A stretch of 64,000 bases of DNA from Rhodanobacteraceae bacterium (GCA_016717705.1 JADKFD010000023.1:43396-107395), one strand, 5' to 3'. Positions 15,531 through 26,482 are shown, numbered from the stretch's first letter. The notes: generated by a model from the letters alone, not told the origin. Program-made: numbers and translations.

Positions 15531-16700
15531 CTACAGCAGGCGCCGCTGTCCCGGTCCGGCCAGGTCCGCCGGCAACCACTCGGCCTCGACGCCGCGACCG
15601 AACAGCATGACCTTGAAGCGCTCACCCATCTCGCCAGGCAGCATCAGGCGCTTGATCTGCTGGGTCAGGCGCAGCCGCGCGCGGTCGTCGAGCTCGCCCA
15701 GATGGCTGTACAGGCCCTCGATACCGGCGCCGATCAGAAATCCGCTCTGGTTGTCATAGGCCAATAGTTCGAAGCCACTGTCGACGCCAGCTTCGGCCAG
15801 GGCGGTGAAATCCACCGAGGCACTGAGATCGTTGAGGCCCGGATGCCAGAACGGATCATCGTGGGCGTGATGGCGGTAATGGCAGATCAAGGTGCCCGTG
15901 GTGCGTTCCGCCCGGTAGTACTCCGGGCGACCGTAACCATAGTCGGCCAGCAGGACCAGTCCGCGACGCAGCGGCGCGCTGATGGTGGCAAACCACGCAG
16001 CCAGTTCCGGATTCACTTCGCTGACATATCCGGGCGGCAGCGGTTGTTGCAGATCGGACTGCAGGTTTGCGAGGGACCTGGCGAGTTGCTCGCGTGGTTC
16101 CTTGGCCACGGCGACGAAGCGACCGGCAACCACGTCGACGCAGATTTCGCGCGGGCCATCGGTTTCGACGACAAAGCGCGCACAGGCCAGCGCGTCGACC
16201 ACTTCGTTGCCGATGATGGCGCCGTCGAAGGCTTGTTCCGGCGGTTGCTCCAGCCACTCGATGCGCTCCAGCCATTGCGGCGTCGCTGCAGCGATGTGTA
16301 CGCGCTGACGCTCGCGCAGATCGGCACTGCGTTCGAGGATCAGATAGCGCGCCGGCAGCGCGCCGCGCCGGGCGAGCGCCTGCAACAGATCGACGGCCAG
16401 CGCGCCGCTGCCGGCGCCGAGTTCCAGCAGCGTGGGCTCAGCCAGCTGGAGCAGCGTGCCGGCCAGCGTCTGGGCCACGACTTCGGCAAACACATTGCCC
16501 AGTTCCGGCGCGGTGACGAAATCGCCCTGCGCCCCGAATTTGTGCGAACCCGCCGCGTAGTAACCCAGGCCGGGGGCATACAAGGCCAGTTCCATGTAGC
16601 GCTGGAAGGGCATCGGGCCGCGCTCGGCGATCTCGGCGGTGATGAGATCCTGGAGCAGCGCCGATACGGCGCGGGCGTGCGGGTCGGGTTCGGGGAGCAT
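15531..16700 (-). CDS. MidA-family SAM-dependent methyltransferase (DUF185)
   Basis: 389 residues from the ATG at 16700 (MLPEPDPHARAV); a longer frame upstream only translates the REP/heptamer element. The family relates to mitochondrial NDUFAF7/MidA, which methylates an arginine of the complex I subunit NDUFS2; the bacterial role is less clear. Motifs are PMPFQRYMELALYAPGLGYY, GDFVTAPELGNVF, the SAM-binding LLELGAGSGALA, IIGNEVVDALA and LLADYGYGRPEYY. The heptamer arm begins 7 bp upstream of the start codon, so the ribosome-binding region lies within the repeat (CCGACAACCGGACAG) and has no good Shine-Dalgarno. Confidence 0.88.
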   Translation of the reverse strand: MLPEPDPHARAVSALLQDLITAEIAERGPMPFQRYMELALYAPGLGYYAAGSHKFGAQGDFVTAPELGNVFAEVVAQTLAGTLLQLAEPTLLELGAGSGALAVDLLQALARRGALPARYLILERSADLRERQRVHIAAATPQWLERIEWLEQPPEQAFDGAIIGNEVVDALACARFVVETDGPREICVDVVAGRFVAVAKEPREQLARSLANLQSDLQQPLPPGYVSEVNPELAAWFATISAPLRRGLVLLADYGYGRPEYYRAERTTGTLICHYRHHAHDDPFWHPGLNDLSASVDFTALAEAGVDSGFELLAYDNQSGFLIGAGIEGLYSHLGELDDRARLRLTQQIKRLMLPGEMGERFKVMLFGRGVEAEWLPADLAGPGQRRLL

Positions 16701-16706
16701 CTGTCC

Positions 16707-16860
16707 GGTTGTCGGTTGTCGGTTGTCGGTTGTCGGTTGTGGGTTGAAGAGCATCGCGCGCGAGCGCGCTCCTACAACGCTGGCGAAGAATGGCGCAAGA
16801 TTTGTAGGAGCGCGCTTGCGCGCGATGCTTTTGGTCGCGCGATAAACCCGCTCCCACAAA
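16707..16860. repeat. Composite element: GGTTGTC array, twin REP and a third REP
   Basis: A GGTTGTC 7-mer array at 16707-16744 is followed by GCATCGCGCGCGAGCGCGCT at 16751-16777. Its inverse, TGTAGGAGCGCGCTTGCGCG, starts at 16803, and a GCGATAAACCCGCTCCCACA copy of another REP family ends near 16858. No matching right heptamer arm is present, so this copy is one-armed. It abuts the midA-like start codon and the gap before hemY. Confidence 0.8.
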
Positions 16861-16886
16861 AAGGCGGCAACCGGCTGCTGAAGTTC

Positions 16887-18079
16887 CTACCGCATCAACT
16901 GCGCCAGATCATCCTTGGCCACGGTCTCGCCGGTGGCGCAGCTTGCAGCAAGGCGCCACGCCAGGGCGGCGCGCTCGGGCTCCTGGCGGGCTTGCGCCAG
17001 ACGCGCGGATTCGATCAGCGCCAGCGCGCGTGGGTCCAGACTCAGCGACATGCGCAGGTATTCCTGGGCCTTGCCGAAGATCTGTTCGATGCGGCACCAG
17101 CGCGCCAGGGCCAGCAGCAAGCCGGGGCTTTGCGGGTGCTGCTGGAGAAATTTTTCGGCACGCTTGATGCGGGGAGAGGCATGTTCCACCGGGGCTTGCG
17201 CGTACAACTCGGCCAGTTCTTCGGACCATTCGCGGCTCAAGGCGACTTCGACCGCAGTGGCAGCCAGATCGCGGCTGCCCAGACGCGATTCGGCGCGGAT
17301 CAAGGCTGCCAGCACCATCCGCTCGCGGCGTTCCTGCTTGCCGAAGCGCTGCCACAGGCTGTCCAGCGTGGCGCGGTCGGGCGCCTGTTCCAACGCTTGC
17401 GACAGCACGCGGCGTTCCAGCGCCGCCAGTTCGCGATCACCGATCTGGCGGCGCTCGGCAAGCCGCTGCAGCGGGGCGAGTGCCTCGGCGGCGCGGCCAC
17501 GCGTGAGCAGGCCTTCGATCAACGTGCGCAGCACCGCGGCGGTGCGTTGCTCGCCTCGCTGCGCTTGACGATTGCGGCAAATGCCGCCTCGTCGCCGCGC
17601 TCGGCGCGCCAGGCATCGGCCAGCAGCGGCGCCACGTGCTTGCCGCGTTCCAGTTCCACCGCACTGCGCAGGATTTCGTCAACCAGACCGGTCTCGCCGC
17701 GCAGGTGCGCCACTTCGGCGGCGCTCAACAGTGCGCTCAGGCGTTGCAGCGGTTCGGTGCTGGCTTCCAGAAGCGCGCGCTGGGCGTCGTGCAGATTGCC
17801 CTCGAAGGCCAACACCAGGCCCTGGTCCAGGCGCGCCGTGGCGCGCGCGCGCCGGTGCCAGCCGAAACGGCGCGGCCAGCGCACTGCCAGCGTGTAAATG
17901 GCGAAGGCGAGCGCCGCCCCAAGCAGACCGGCAAGGCCCAGGAACACCACCGTGGTCTCGACTTCCCAGCCCTGGAAGCGCAGATAGACCATCCCGGCGT
18001 CGAGTCGCAGGTAATAGCCCAGCAGCGCTGCGAGCAGCGCCAGCAGCAGGAACAGCGCCAGGCGGAAAATCCAGCTCAT
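16887..18079 (-). CDS. hemY: HemY-like inner-membrane TPR protein (one frameshift)
   Basis: Proteobacterial HemY is an inner-membrane protein with cytoplasmic or periplasmic TPRs encoded with hemX and hemD, and is linked to heme homeostasis; it is unrelated to the HemY protoporphyrinogen oxidase of Bacillus. The N-terminus MSWIFRLALFLLLALLAALLGYY and a second hydrophobic segment around residue 50 match the family, then helical repeats follow. The first frame stops at 17519 after NAPPRCCAR. The neighbouring frame carries EQRTAAVLRTLIEGLL and continues to the stop at 16887, so one base is wrong near 17545. The repaired length of about 397 residues is normal. It starts 3 bp after hemX. Confidence 0.85.
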
Positions 18080-18082
18080 GGC

Positions 18083-19378
18083 TCAGGTGCCCTGGTCCTG
18101 TGGCGCCGGCTCGGCGCCGCCATTGCCGTCGGGCAGCGCTGCGGCGTCAGCATCGCCGGTGGCTTCCGCAGGCCCGGCGGGTGGTGCCAGGCTCGGCTCG
18201 AGTGCAGATGACTCGGCCGGCGCGGACAAGGAATCCACGGCGGGCACGTCCAGCGCTGCGGGCGCTGTGTCGCTGGTTGCCGGCGCCGCTGCGTCCGCGC
18301 CATTCGCAGCCATCGGATCCGCCGCTGGAACCAGCGCAATGCCGCGCATTCGGGCCAACTCGCGACGCGATTCGCCCAAGTTCGGCAACTGCGGCGCCAG
18401 CGGTGCGCGCAGCACTTCATCGAGGATGTCCAGCGCATGCTTCACGCTGGCGTCGTCGGGGGCGAATTCGGTCTTGATGGTGCTGCGCGCGGATTCGATC
18501 GCGCTCAGGGCGGCAAGGCCCTGGCCACGCAGCAGCAACAGGCGCGCGCGACTGAGATCGAGACTGATGCGCTCGCGCAGCAACGGACCGCCGCTGGCAT
18601 GTTCGTCCGGATCGATGCGGCGCACGCGGAAATAGCGGTCGACCGCCGTCGTCAGGCGCGACCACCAGCCGGGTGCCGCAGCCGCGCCAACCGCCGCCGC
18701 CGGCGCATCCGAGCGACCGCGCAGCGGCCAGGCAGTCACCTGCGCGGCCACGCCGTCCAGGCGGCCGAGGATCACTGGCAGGTCGGCGATGGCAATCGCC
18801 GCCAGCGCGTCACGCTCCAGCGCCAACGTCTGGCGCACCGAGGTCGCGCGTGGATCGCTGACCTGGGCCAGTTGTTCGTCGGCAAGCTGGAAGGCATCGC
18901 GCGCGCCGGCGATGTCGCCGAACAGGCGCAGGCGCTCTTCGCCCAGGCGCAACAGGAAATCGGCCTCGACCAGGCGCACCGCATCGACACCCGGCGCCGC
19001 GCCGCGTTCGGCGTTGGCGAGTCCGTCCTCGACCAGCCCAACTCGCTGGGTCAATCCCAGCACCTGTTCACGCAGGGCACGATTGACGCGCGCGGCATCG
19101 TCGAGATTGCGCCGCAGGGTTGCCACTTCGGTGTCTTCCGGCGCGGTCAGCAGCGGAGCGACCGTGTCGCCCGACGTGTAGGTGGCATTGACGGGCACGC
19201 GAAAATATCGGTACCAAGCCCCGGCGGCGAGAACCGCCAGCGACAACAACAGGAGCAGCCAGAGCCACCCCCAGCCACGGCGCGGCTTGGAGCTGCGCCC
19301 CAAGGCAGGGGCGGCGTCTGACGGCTGGCCATCCGGTTGGTTGGCCAGACCCACAGGTGAGTCGGCGGTATCGGACAT
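18083..19378 (-). CDS. hemX: HemX-like membrane protein
   Basis: 431 residues with one N-terminal membrane helix at about 36-55 (WLWLLLLLSLAVLAAGAWY), a coiled-coil stretch at about 85-125 (ATLRRNLDDAARVNRALREQ), a helical periplasmic domain, and a long Ala/Pro/Asp-rich low-complexity tail after about residue 350. This is the layout of the HemX family, often misnamed uroporphyrinogen-III methyltransferase; the catalytic role is not established. It sits between hemD and hemY on the same strand, a conserved order in gammaproteobacteria. Confidence 0.85.
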   Translation of the reverse strand: MSDTADSPVGLANQPDGQPSDAAPALGRSSKPRRGWGWLWLLLLLSLAVLAAGAWYRYFRVPVNATYTSGDTVAPLLTAPEDTEVATLRRNLDDAARVNRALREQVLGLTQRVGLVEDGLANAERGAAPGVDAVRLVEADFLLRLGEERLRLFGDIAGARDAFQLADEQLAQVSDPRATSVRQTLALERDALAAIAIADLPVILGRLDGVAAQVTAWPLRGRSDAPAAAVGAAAAPGWWSRLTTAVDRYFRVRRIDPDEHASGGPLLRERISLDLSRARLLLLRGQGLAALSAIESARSTIKTEFAPDDASVKHALDILDEVLRAPLAPQLPNLGESRRELARMRGIALVPAADPMAANGADAAAPATSDTAPAALDVPAVDSLSAPAESSALEPSLAPPAGPAEATGDADAAALPDGNGGAEPAPQDQGT

Positions 19379-19494
19379 GGTTAAGATTTCGTTTTCAGCG
19401 ATGGTAGCGGATCGTTACCGAAACCGCACGTCACTAACTGGGATGCTCCGGTTGTCGACCGCGCGTCGTTTGCGCCTGCTCGCGGTGCTTGCGC

Positions 19495-20262
19495 TCATGA
19501 CAACAAATGTGGGTCGCCCAGCGCGGCAATCAAGGCTTCCGGCGAGGCGCCCTTGGCGACATGGACACTTTCGAAGCCCAGCGTCCGCGCCAGCGTTGCG
19601 ATGCGTTCACTCACCACGATCAACGGTCGGGTGCGCAGCCGCGCAAGTCCCCGGCATTGCAGCGTCTGGTCGAGGGACTGCAGCAGCGCGCCGCTGGTGG
19701 CGGTAAGCACGCAGCACTCCCGAACTGCGCGCAGCCGGCGCAGTGCGGCCATGCGTGGGCGCTGCGGCAGACGTTGGTAGATGGCGATTGCGCGCACCTG
19801 TGCGCCGCGTTGCGACAGCACGTCGGCAATGCGATCGCGACCACCGGGCGCTGCCCAGATGGCGATGCGCGTGCCGCGCACCTCATGCAATGGCGTCAGG
19901 CCGAGCACGCCATCGCTGTCCTCGGCCTGGCCCGGTGCGCTGATGGCAGACATGCCGCGCCGCTGCAGCGCCGCAGCCGTGGCCCGACCCACCGCGATGC
20001 GCGTGCTGGCAGCGGCGACTGCGGTCGGCGCGACGGCGAGCGCCGCGACCACCGCGGCGCGACTGACGAAGATCTGCACGCTGGCGCCGCCCGCCCAGCG
20101 CAGATCGGCCTCCAGCGTCGATGAGCGCGGCGCGCGGCGGGTCGACTGCAATGGCATGCGGATGCAGTCGATGCCTTGCTGCGCCAGCGCGGTGGCGGCC
20201 GCGCGGGATTCCCGGCGTGGGCGGGTCAGCAGGACGATGGGTTGGAGGGACGTGAGCTTCAT
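19495..20262 (-). CDS. hemD: Uroporphyrinogen-III synthase HemD
   Basis: Cyclises hydroxymethylbilane to uroporphyrinogen III with inversion of ring D. 255 residues from the ATG at 20262 (MKLTSLQPIVLLTRP). The family is poorly conserved, but the two-domain pattern is visible: VLLTRPRRES near the start, IFVSRAAV at the middle, RIAVGRATAAALQRRG, and a late LTATSGALLQSLDQ plus VVSERIATLARTLGF. Context with hemX and hemY supports the name. The start overlaps no neighbour; the kinase gene diverges 60 bp away. Confidence 0.88.
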   Translation of the reverse strand: MKLTSLQPIVLLTRPRRESRAAATALAQQGIDCIRMPLQSTRRAPRSSTLEADLRWAGGASVQIFVSRAAVVAALAVAPTAVAAASTRIAVGRATAAALQRRGMSAISAPGQAEDSDGVLGLTPLHEVRGTRIAIWAAPGGRDRIADVLSQRGAQVRAIAIYQRLPQRPRMAALRRLRAVRECCVLTATSGALLQSLDQTLQCRGLARLRTRPLIVVSERIATLARTLGFESVHVAKGASPEALIAALGDPHLLS

Positions 20263-20323
20263 TGGCCAAGTATGCGGTGGCTGTATCCAAAGTAGACTGC
20301 GCCGACCACAACGGGGGATGCCT

Positions 20324-22669
20324 ATGGTGGTCGACCGCTCACGCACGATGCCGCTGGCGCCAGCCGAGCCACTCACGGCGGAGCCGCCGCGCGCAGCTGG
20401 CGACTACGCGCCCGGCGATCAAATCGGCGCGTTCCGCCTGATCCGGCAGATCGGCGCCGGGGGCATGGGCGTGGTCTTTCTCGCCGAACAGGCCGAACCG
20501 CTGCAGCGCCAGGTGGCGCTCAAGCTGGTGGCGCCGAGCTTCGCCGATGCCTTCGCCAGTGCGCTGTTCATGGTCGAACGCCAGGCGCTCGCGCGCCTGG
20601 AGCATCCGCATATCGCGCGCCTCTACGAGGCCGGGAGCACCGACGATGGCGCGCTGTATTTCGCCATGGAATGGATCTCGGGGGAGCCGATCGACCAGCA
20701 CTGCCGTTGGCGCATGTTGGACCGCCGCGCGATCCTGCGCCTGATGGTGGCGGTTTGCCGCGGTGTCCAGCACGCCCATACCCGCGGTGTGATCCACCGT
20801 GATCTCAAGCCGGCGAACATTCTGGTCGCCAACATCGACGGCGTGGCCACGCCGAAGATCATCGATTTCGGCATCGCTGGCGCGCCCGGTCATGCTGGCG
20901 ATTCCAGCATCGGCACGCTGGGCTACATGGCACCGGAGCAGGCGCGGCCCGGAGAACTCATCGACCAGCGCGCCGACGTCTACGCGCTCGGCGTGGTGCT
21001 GCTGGAATTGCTGACCGAGTCGGCAGGCATCGATCACCTCAGCTGGTGGGGGCTGGACGCCACCGCCCGCGAACAGATGTTGCTGACCAATGCGGGCGCC
21101 GCGCCGCTGCAGCGGCGGCTGGTGACGCAGTTGCCGCGCGACCTTCGCGCGATCCTGGCGCAGGCGCTGCGGCCGGATCGCGAGCAGCGCTACAGCGGCG
21201 CCGAGGCGTTGGCGGAAGATCTGCTGCGCTACCTGGGCGGCTTTCCGGTGCATGCGCGGCCGCGCACGCGGCGCTACGTGCTGGCGCGCTTCATCGGGCG
21301 CCATCGCTATGCAGTGACGGGCGGCGCGCTGGTGGCGCTGGCGATTATCGCCCTGCTGGTCAACACCACGCTGGCCTGGCGCGCCGCCGAGCGCGAGGCG
21401 CTGAAGGCGGCGCAGACCGCACAATTTCTGCAATCGGTGCTGGCGGGCGTTGATCCGCTGCAGGCGCAGGAACTGGATCGCACCCTGCTGCGCCAGGTTC
21501 TCGATCGGGCGGCGGCGCGTGTCGATCGCGAGTTGGCCGAGCAGCCGGCGGTGCGTGCCGAAGTCACGCGCACCATCGCCGATACCTACCGAGCGCTCGG
21601 CGAGGCACAACTGGCGTTGAAGTTGATCGAGCCGATCTACGCCGACCTGCGCCAGCGCGAGGGCGCCGAGGCGCTGCCCACCCTCGCTGTGGAGCACAGC
21701 CTGTTGCAGGCTCTGCGCGCTGCTGGCGAGGTGGCACGGGCGCGCAAACTGGCGGAAGAGCTGTACGCCAAAGAGCGCATCGCCTGCGGAGCCGATGCCC
21801 GCGAGACCCAGGAAACCGCCGCGGTCCTGCTCGCCCTGATGCACGAGGCCGGACAACTGGAGCAGGCCCGCGAATTCGGCGAGGCACGCTTGAGCGAACA
21901 GACCGCCGCGACCCATCCCGATGCGCGTGCCAAGCTGCTGAACGAACTGGCGCAGACCTATTCACGCATCGGCAATCACCCGCGTGCACTGCAACTGATG
22001 CAGCAGGCGGTGGAACTGCGCGAGCAGGCCTACGGCATCGATGACCTGCAGGCGATCTCCGCGCGCACCGAGATCGGCGTACTGCACTTCCAGGCGAAGC
22101 GCTATGCGGAGGCACTGTCACTGTGGCGCGAACTGGTACCGCGCTACCTGCGCAGCTACGGCCCGGACCATCCGGAGACCCTGTCCATCCGCGGCAACCT
22201 CGCATCCGCATTGACGATGACCGGCGCACCGGCAGAATCCGCGGCAATCTTCACCGATCTGGTCGCCATCCGTCGTCGCCTGCACGGGTCGGAACATCCG
22301 GAGACCCTGATCGCGATCGGCAATCTCGCCGCAGCCCAGTTTCGCGCCGGCAACTATGCCGCCGCCGAAACCGCGTTCCGCGAGTATGTCGGCCTGTGCG
22401 ACCGCATCTATCAGCCCAAGCACCCGAGTTGCGCCGAGCGCCGCAACGGCCTGGGCAAATCGCTGCGCGAACTGGGCCGTTACGCCGAGGCTGAGACCTA
22501 CCTGCTGCAAGCCCATCGGCTCAAGAGTCAGGTCGAAGGCAGTCAGTTCGTCGGGCCGGAAACCGTGGCCGACGAACTCGCCGATTTGTACCGGCGCTGG
22601 GGGCGGCCGGACCAGGCAGCGCAGTGGGCCGAGCAGGGCAGCGCCAAGGCGCGGGCGGTGCGCGAGTAG
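20324..22669 (+). CDS. Membrane Ser/Thr protein kinase with C-terminal TPR domain (first copy)
   Basis: About 781 residues. The kinase domain (residues 35-310) has the P-loop GAGGMGVVFLAE, the VALKLV lysine, HRDLKPANILV with catalytic Asp, DFGIA and YMAPEQA. A single membrane helix follows at about 325-350 (ALVALAIIALLVN), then TPR repeats to the end that include the pattern GPDHPETLSIRGNLASAL. By topology the kinase is cytoplasmic and the TPR part periplasmic. I start at 20324 since GGGGG lies 6 bp upstream; ATG at 20318 is also in frame. A related protein is at 40940. Substrates are unknown. Confidence 0.9.
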   Translation: MVVDRSRTMPLAPAEPLTAEPPRAAGDYAPGDQIGAFRLIRQIGAGGMGVVFLAEQAEPLQRQVALKLVAPSFADAFASALFMVERQALARLEHPHIARLYEAGSTDDGALYFAMEWISGEPIDQHCRWRMLDRRAILRLMVAVCRGVQHAHTRGVIHRDLKPANILVANIDGVATPKIIDFGIAGAPGHAGDSSIGTLGYMAPEQARPGELIDQRADVYALGVVLLELLTESAGIDHLSWWGLDATAREQMLLTNAGAAPLQRRLVTQLPRDLRAILAQALRPDREQRYSGAEALAEDLLRYLGGFPVHARPRTRRYVLARFIGRHRYAVTGGALVALAIIALLVNTTLAWRAAEREALKAAQTAQFLQSVLAGVDPLQAQELDRTLLRQVLDRAAARVDRELAEQPAVRAEVTRTIADTYRALGEAQLALKLIEPIYADLRQREGAEALPTLAVEHSLLQALRAAGEVARARKLAEELYAKERIACGADARETQETAAVLLALMHEAGQLEQAREFGEARLSEQTAATHPDARAKLLNELAQTYSRIGNHPRALQLMQQAVELREQAYGIDDLQAISARTEIGVLHFQAKRYAEALSLWRELVPRYLRSYGPDHPETLSIRGNLASALTMTGAPAESAAIFTDLVAIRRRLHGSEHPETLIAIGNLAAAQFRAGNYAAAETAFREYVGLCDRIYQPKHPSCAERRNGLGKSLRELGRYAEAETYLLQAHRLKSQVEGSQFVGPETVADELADLYRRWGRPDQAAQWAEQGSAKARAVRE

Positions 22670-22674
22670 TTAAT

Positions 22675-22834
22675 GGTGAGTAGGGAATAGTGAGTAGTGA
22701 ATAGTGAGTAAGTGCCGTTCACCACGAACTTCTGCCAACCTTCGCGCGCAACCGCGCTCCTGCGGATCCTGAGCAATCTCTCGCAAGTGCCGGTTTTTAC
22801 TCACTATTTACTATTCACTATTCACTATTCACTG
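22675..22834. repeat. Heptamer-armed composite palindromic element (GTGAGTA family), copy 2
   Basis: The left arm at 22675-22711 is GTGAGTA/GTGAATA 7-mers; the right arm at 22797-22834 is TACTCAC/TATTCAC complements. Read on the minus strand, the interior runs AAAAACCGGCACTTGCGAGA, then AGGAGCGCGGTTGCGCGCGA, closely matching copy 1 at 5459-5645. It fills the convergent gap between the kinase stop (22669) and the dnaE stop (22843). Confidence 0.87.
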
Positions 22835-22842
22835 GCGCGAAA

Positions 22843-25800
22843 TCACGCCGCCGCGCTCTCGCTGAACACGCGTCTGAACACCAGTTCCGCGCTCTCGACG
22901 CCGGGGATCTTGAGCAGCAGCGCGGGCAGGGCGGGATCTGCGCGCAGTCGCCATTGCTCGCCGAACTCCAGTTCGACGCTGGCCGGCCCGCGCCGATAGC
23001 GCAGGCGCACGCCGATGCCGCCGCCGCGCCAGGGTGCCAGCGTGCGCTTCAGGTCGGCAGCAAAATCCGGCGCCGGATTGCGCACGCTGATGCTCAATCC
23101 GCGCGCATGGTGCTGGCAGGCCTCGGCCAGCGGCCAGGCGCGGCGCACGCGCAGTTGCGCGCCGCCGTTGAACTCGTCCCAACTGGCGACGCCCTCGACG
23201 ACGATGATCTCGCCGGCCTGCAGCATGCCGCCGAATTCGGCGTAGGCCTCGGTGAAAAACGCCGTTTCCAGGCGCCCGCTGCCATCCTGCAATTGCACGA
23301 AGGCGATGTTGTCGCCGCGCTTGCGCATCATGCCGACCTGGCCGGCCAGCGTCAGGTTGAGCTCGGCGCCGCGGGCCTTGCGTTCACGCGGCACGCGCGG
23401 CGCCACTTCGCCGAGGCGACAGCTGACGATCTCGCTGAGCCAGGGCGCCAGCGCATCCACCGGATGCCCCGACAGATACCAGCCGAGCGTCGCGAACTCG
23501 CCCTTGAGCTTGTCGATCAGCGCCAGTTCGGGCAGTTGCGGCATCGGCGGTGGTGGTGCCGCGACCCGGCTGCCGATGCCGAACAGATCGACCTGGCCGG
23601 CGGCGCCGTCGCGCGTGCGCTGGTCCGCGGCCTTGAGGGCATCCGGCAGCGCCGCCAGCAGGCTGGCGCGGTTGCCGCCCAGCGCGTCCATGGCACCGGC
23701 GGTGATCAGGGCTTCGAGCACGCGCTTGTTCAGGCTTTTCAGCTCGACGCGCTGGCAGAAATCATAAATGTCGCGGTAGACCCCGCCGCGCTCGCGCTCG
23801 CGCACGATGGCATCGGTGGCCGGACCGCCGACGCCCTTGATCGCACCCAGGCCATAGCGAATGGTGCGCGGGTGGGTGGCGCGGAAGTGGAAGATCGAGT
23901 GGTTGACGCACGGCGGCAGCACTTCGATCTGGCGCGCGCGCGAGTCTTCGAGGAAATCGACCACCGCCTCGGTCTTGTCCATGTCCGACGACAGCGTCGC
24001 CGCCATGAACTCGGCCGGGTAGTGCGCCTTCAGATAAGCGGTCTGGTAGGCGACCAGCGCGTAGGCGGCGGCGTGCGACTTGTTGAAGCCGTAGCCGGCG
24101 AACTTCTCCATCAGATCGAAGATGGCATCGGCCTTGGCCTCGTCGACGCCGTCCTGCGCCGCACCGGCGCGGAAGATGCCGCGGTGCTGGTTCATCTCCT
24201 CGGGCTTCTTCTTGCCCATCGCGCGGCGCAACAGGTCGGCGCCGCCGAGCGAGTAGCGGCCGACGATCTGCGCCATCTGCATCACCTGCTCCTGATAGAC
24301 CATGATGCCGTAGGTCTCTTTCAGGATCGGTTCGACGCGCGGATCGGGGTAGGCGATGGTCTCGCGGCCGTGTTTGCGCGCGCAGAAACTCGGAATCAGC
24401 TCCATCGGGCCGGGCCGGTACAGCGAGACCAGCGCGATCAGGTCCTCGAAACGGTCCGGCTTGGCGTCTTTCAGCAAGCGCTGCATGCCGGCCGACTCGA
24501 ACTGGAACACCGCCACGGTGTCGCCGCGCGCGAACATCTGGTAGCTCGGCACATCGTCCAGCGGCAACAGTTCGATGTCCAGCGGGGCCAGTCCCTCGCC
24601 CGCGCGGCGCGCATTGATCGCCGCCACCGCCCACTGGATGATGGTCAGCGTGCGCAGGCCAAGAAAGTCGAACTTGACCAGGCCGATCGCCTCGACGTCG
24701 TCCTTGTCGAACTGCGTGACCGGCAGGTCGACCGCTGAATCGGCCTTGGATTCCACATACAGCGCGGTGAAATCGGTCAGCGCGGTGGGCGCGATGACCA
24801 CGCCGCCGGCGTGCTTGCCGGCGTTGCGCGCCAGGCCTTCGAGACTCAGCGCCAGTTCCAGCACCGGGCGCGCTTCGTCGTCCTCGTTGAGGTAACGCGC
24901 GCGCAGTTCGCTGGCAACACGGTCGGGTTCCTTGAGCGACTTGGCCGACAGCCCGAGCGCGTCTTCCAGCGTCAGATCGAGCGGCCTGGCCGGAATCAGC
25001 TTGGCGATGCCATCGACAGCCGGGTAGGGCAGGCCGAGCACGCGGCCGCAGTCGCGCACGCAGGCTTTGGCCGCCATGGTGCCGTAGGTGATGATCTGCG
25101 CCACCTTGTCGGCGCCGTAGCACTCGCGCACATAGCGGATGACTTCGTCGCGGCGTTCCATGCAGAAGTCGATGTCGAAGTCGGGCATCGACACGCGTTC
25201 CGGGTTGAGGAAGCGCTCGAAGAGCAGGTCGTAGCGCAGCGGGTCGAGGTCGGTGATGCGCAGGGCCCAGGCCACGATGGAGCCGGCGCCGGAGCCGCGG
25301 CCGGGGCCCACCGGGAATACCCTTGCGCTTGGCCCAGCCGATGAAGTCGGCAACGATCAGGAAGTAGCCGGGGAAACCCATCTTGTCGATGACGCGAGAT
25401 TCCAGGTCCACCCGGTCCAGATAGTCCTGGCGCGGCTTGGCCAGCGCCTTGGCCGCTTCCAGCTTGGCCAGGCGCAGTTCCAGTCCCTCGCGCGCCTCGC
25501 GCGCCAGGCGCGCGCCAGCCGTTTCGCCCTGGCGCGTGGGCACTTCCGGCAGGTAATAGGTGCCGGTCTTGAAGCTGAAGTTCAGGCGCCGCGCCAGATC
25601 CACGCTGTTGTCCAGCGCTTCGGGCAGGTCGGCGAACAACAGCGCCATCTCATCCGGCGACTTCAGGTACTGCTCGGTGCTGTAGCTGCGCGGTCGGCGC
25701 GGATCGTTCAGCGTGTAGCCCCGGGCGATGGCGACGCGCGCCTCGTGTGACTCGAAATCCGCCCGGTCGATGAAACGTACGTCGTTGGTCGCCAGCGCCG

Positions 25801-26371
25801 GGCAGCCGACCGTGGCGGCCAGCTGCGCCGTGGCCAGCGTCAGCACGTCCTCCTGCGGACGGCCGCAGCGCGACAGCTCGAGGTAATAGGCATCCGGAAA
25901 CAGACGCATCCAGCGCCGCAGGTGCAGCGCGGCGGTCTCTGTTCGGCCTGCCAGCAGCAAGCGGGCGATGTCGCCATCCATGCCGCCGGACAGCGCGACC
26001 AGCCCGCGCGTGTGACCCTCGATCCAGTCGCGCTGCAGCACCGGGCGATCCAGCTGGCGGCCGTCGGCGTAGGCGCGGCTGAGCAGGATGCACAGGTTGC
26101 GGTAACCCTCGCGATCGGCGCACAGCAGCGTCATCCGCGCCGGGTCCTCGGCGTCCTGCACCCAGACGTCGGCGCCGGCGATCGGCTGCACGCCGGCTGC
26201 TTCGGCCGCCTTGAAGAACTTCAACAGGGCGAACACATTGCTGTCGTCGGTCAGCGCCAGCGCCGGCATCCCGCGCTTGGCGCAGGCCGCCACCAGTTCG
26301 TCGATGCGAACCGTCGAATCGGTCAGCGAGTACTCGCTGTGCAGGCGCAGATGGACGAAACGGGCAGTCAT
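22843..26371 (-). CDS. dnaE: DNA polymerase III alpha subunit DnaE (one frameshift)
   Basis: The replicative polymerase catalytic subunit. It starts at 26371 (MTARFVHLRLHSEYSLTDST), the conserved N-terminus of the PHP domain. The palm motifs PDFDIDFCMERRDEV and GPGRGSGAGSIVAW and the GYGFNKSHAAAYALVAYQTA segment are present, with helix-hairpin-helix and OB regions toward the end. At about 25315 one extra C in ATTCCCGGTGGG turns GIPVGPGRGS into GIPGGPRPR. The neighbouring frame resumes the correct sequence and runs to 22843. The repaired length of about 1175 residues is normal. As the gene is essential, the shift is most likely a sequence error. Confidence 0.95.
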
Positions 26372-26482
26372 CCGCGGTGGGGTCGATGGCGGGATCGGCC
26401 AGTATAGGGCGGGAGCGGCGGGCCGTAGGTCCGTTGTCCGCGCGGCGGGCCATGGGACCGCCATGCGGAGGCGGCGGCAAAT

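Noticed and set aside
5459..22834. Heptamer arrays as a CRISPR array.
   Set aside because: The units are 7 bp without spacers and form inverted arms; no cas genes are present.
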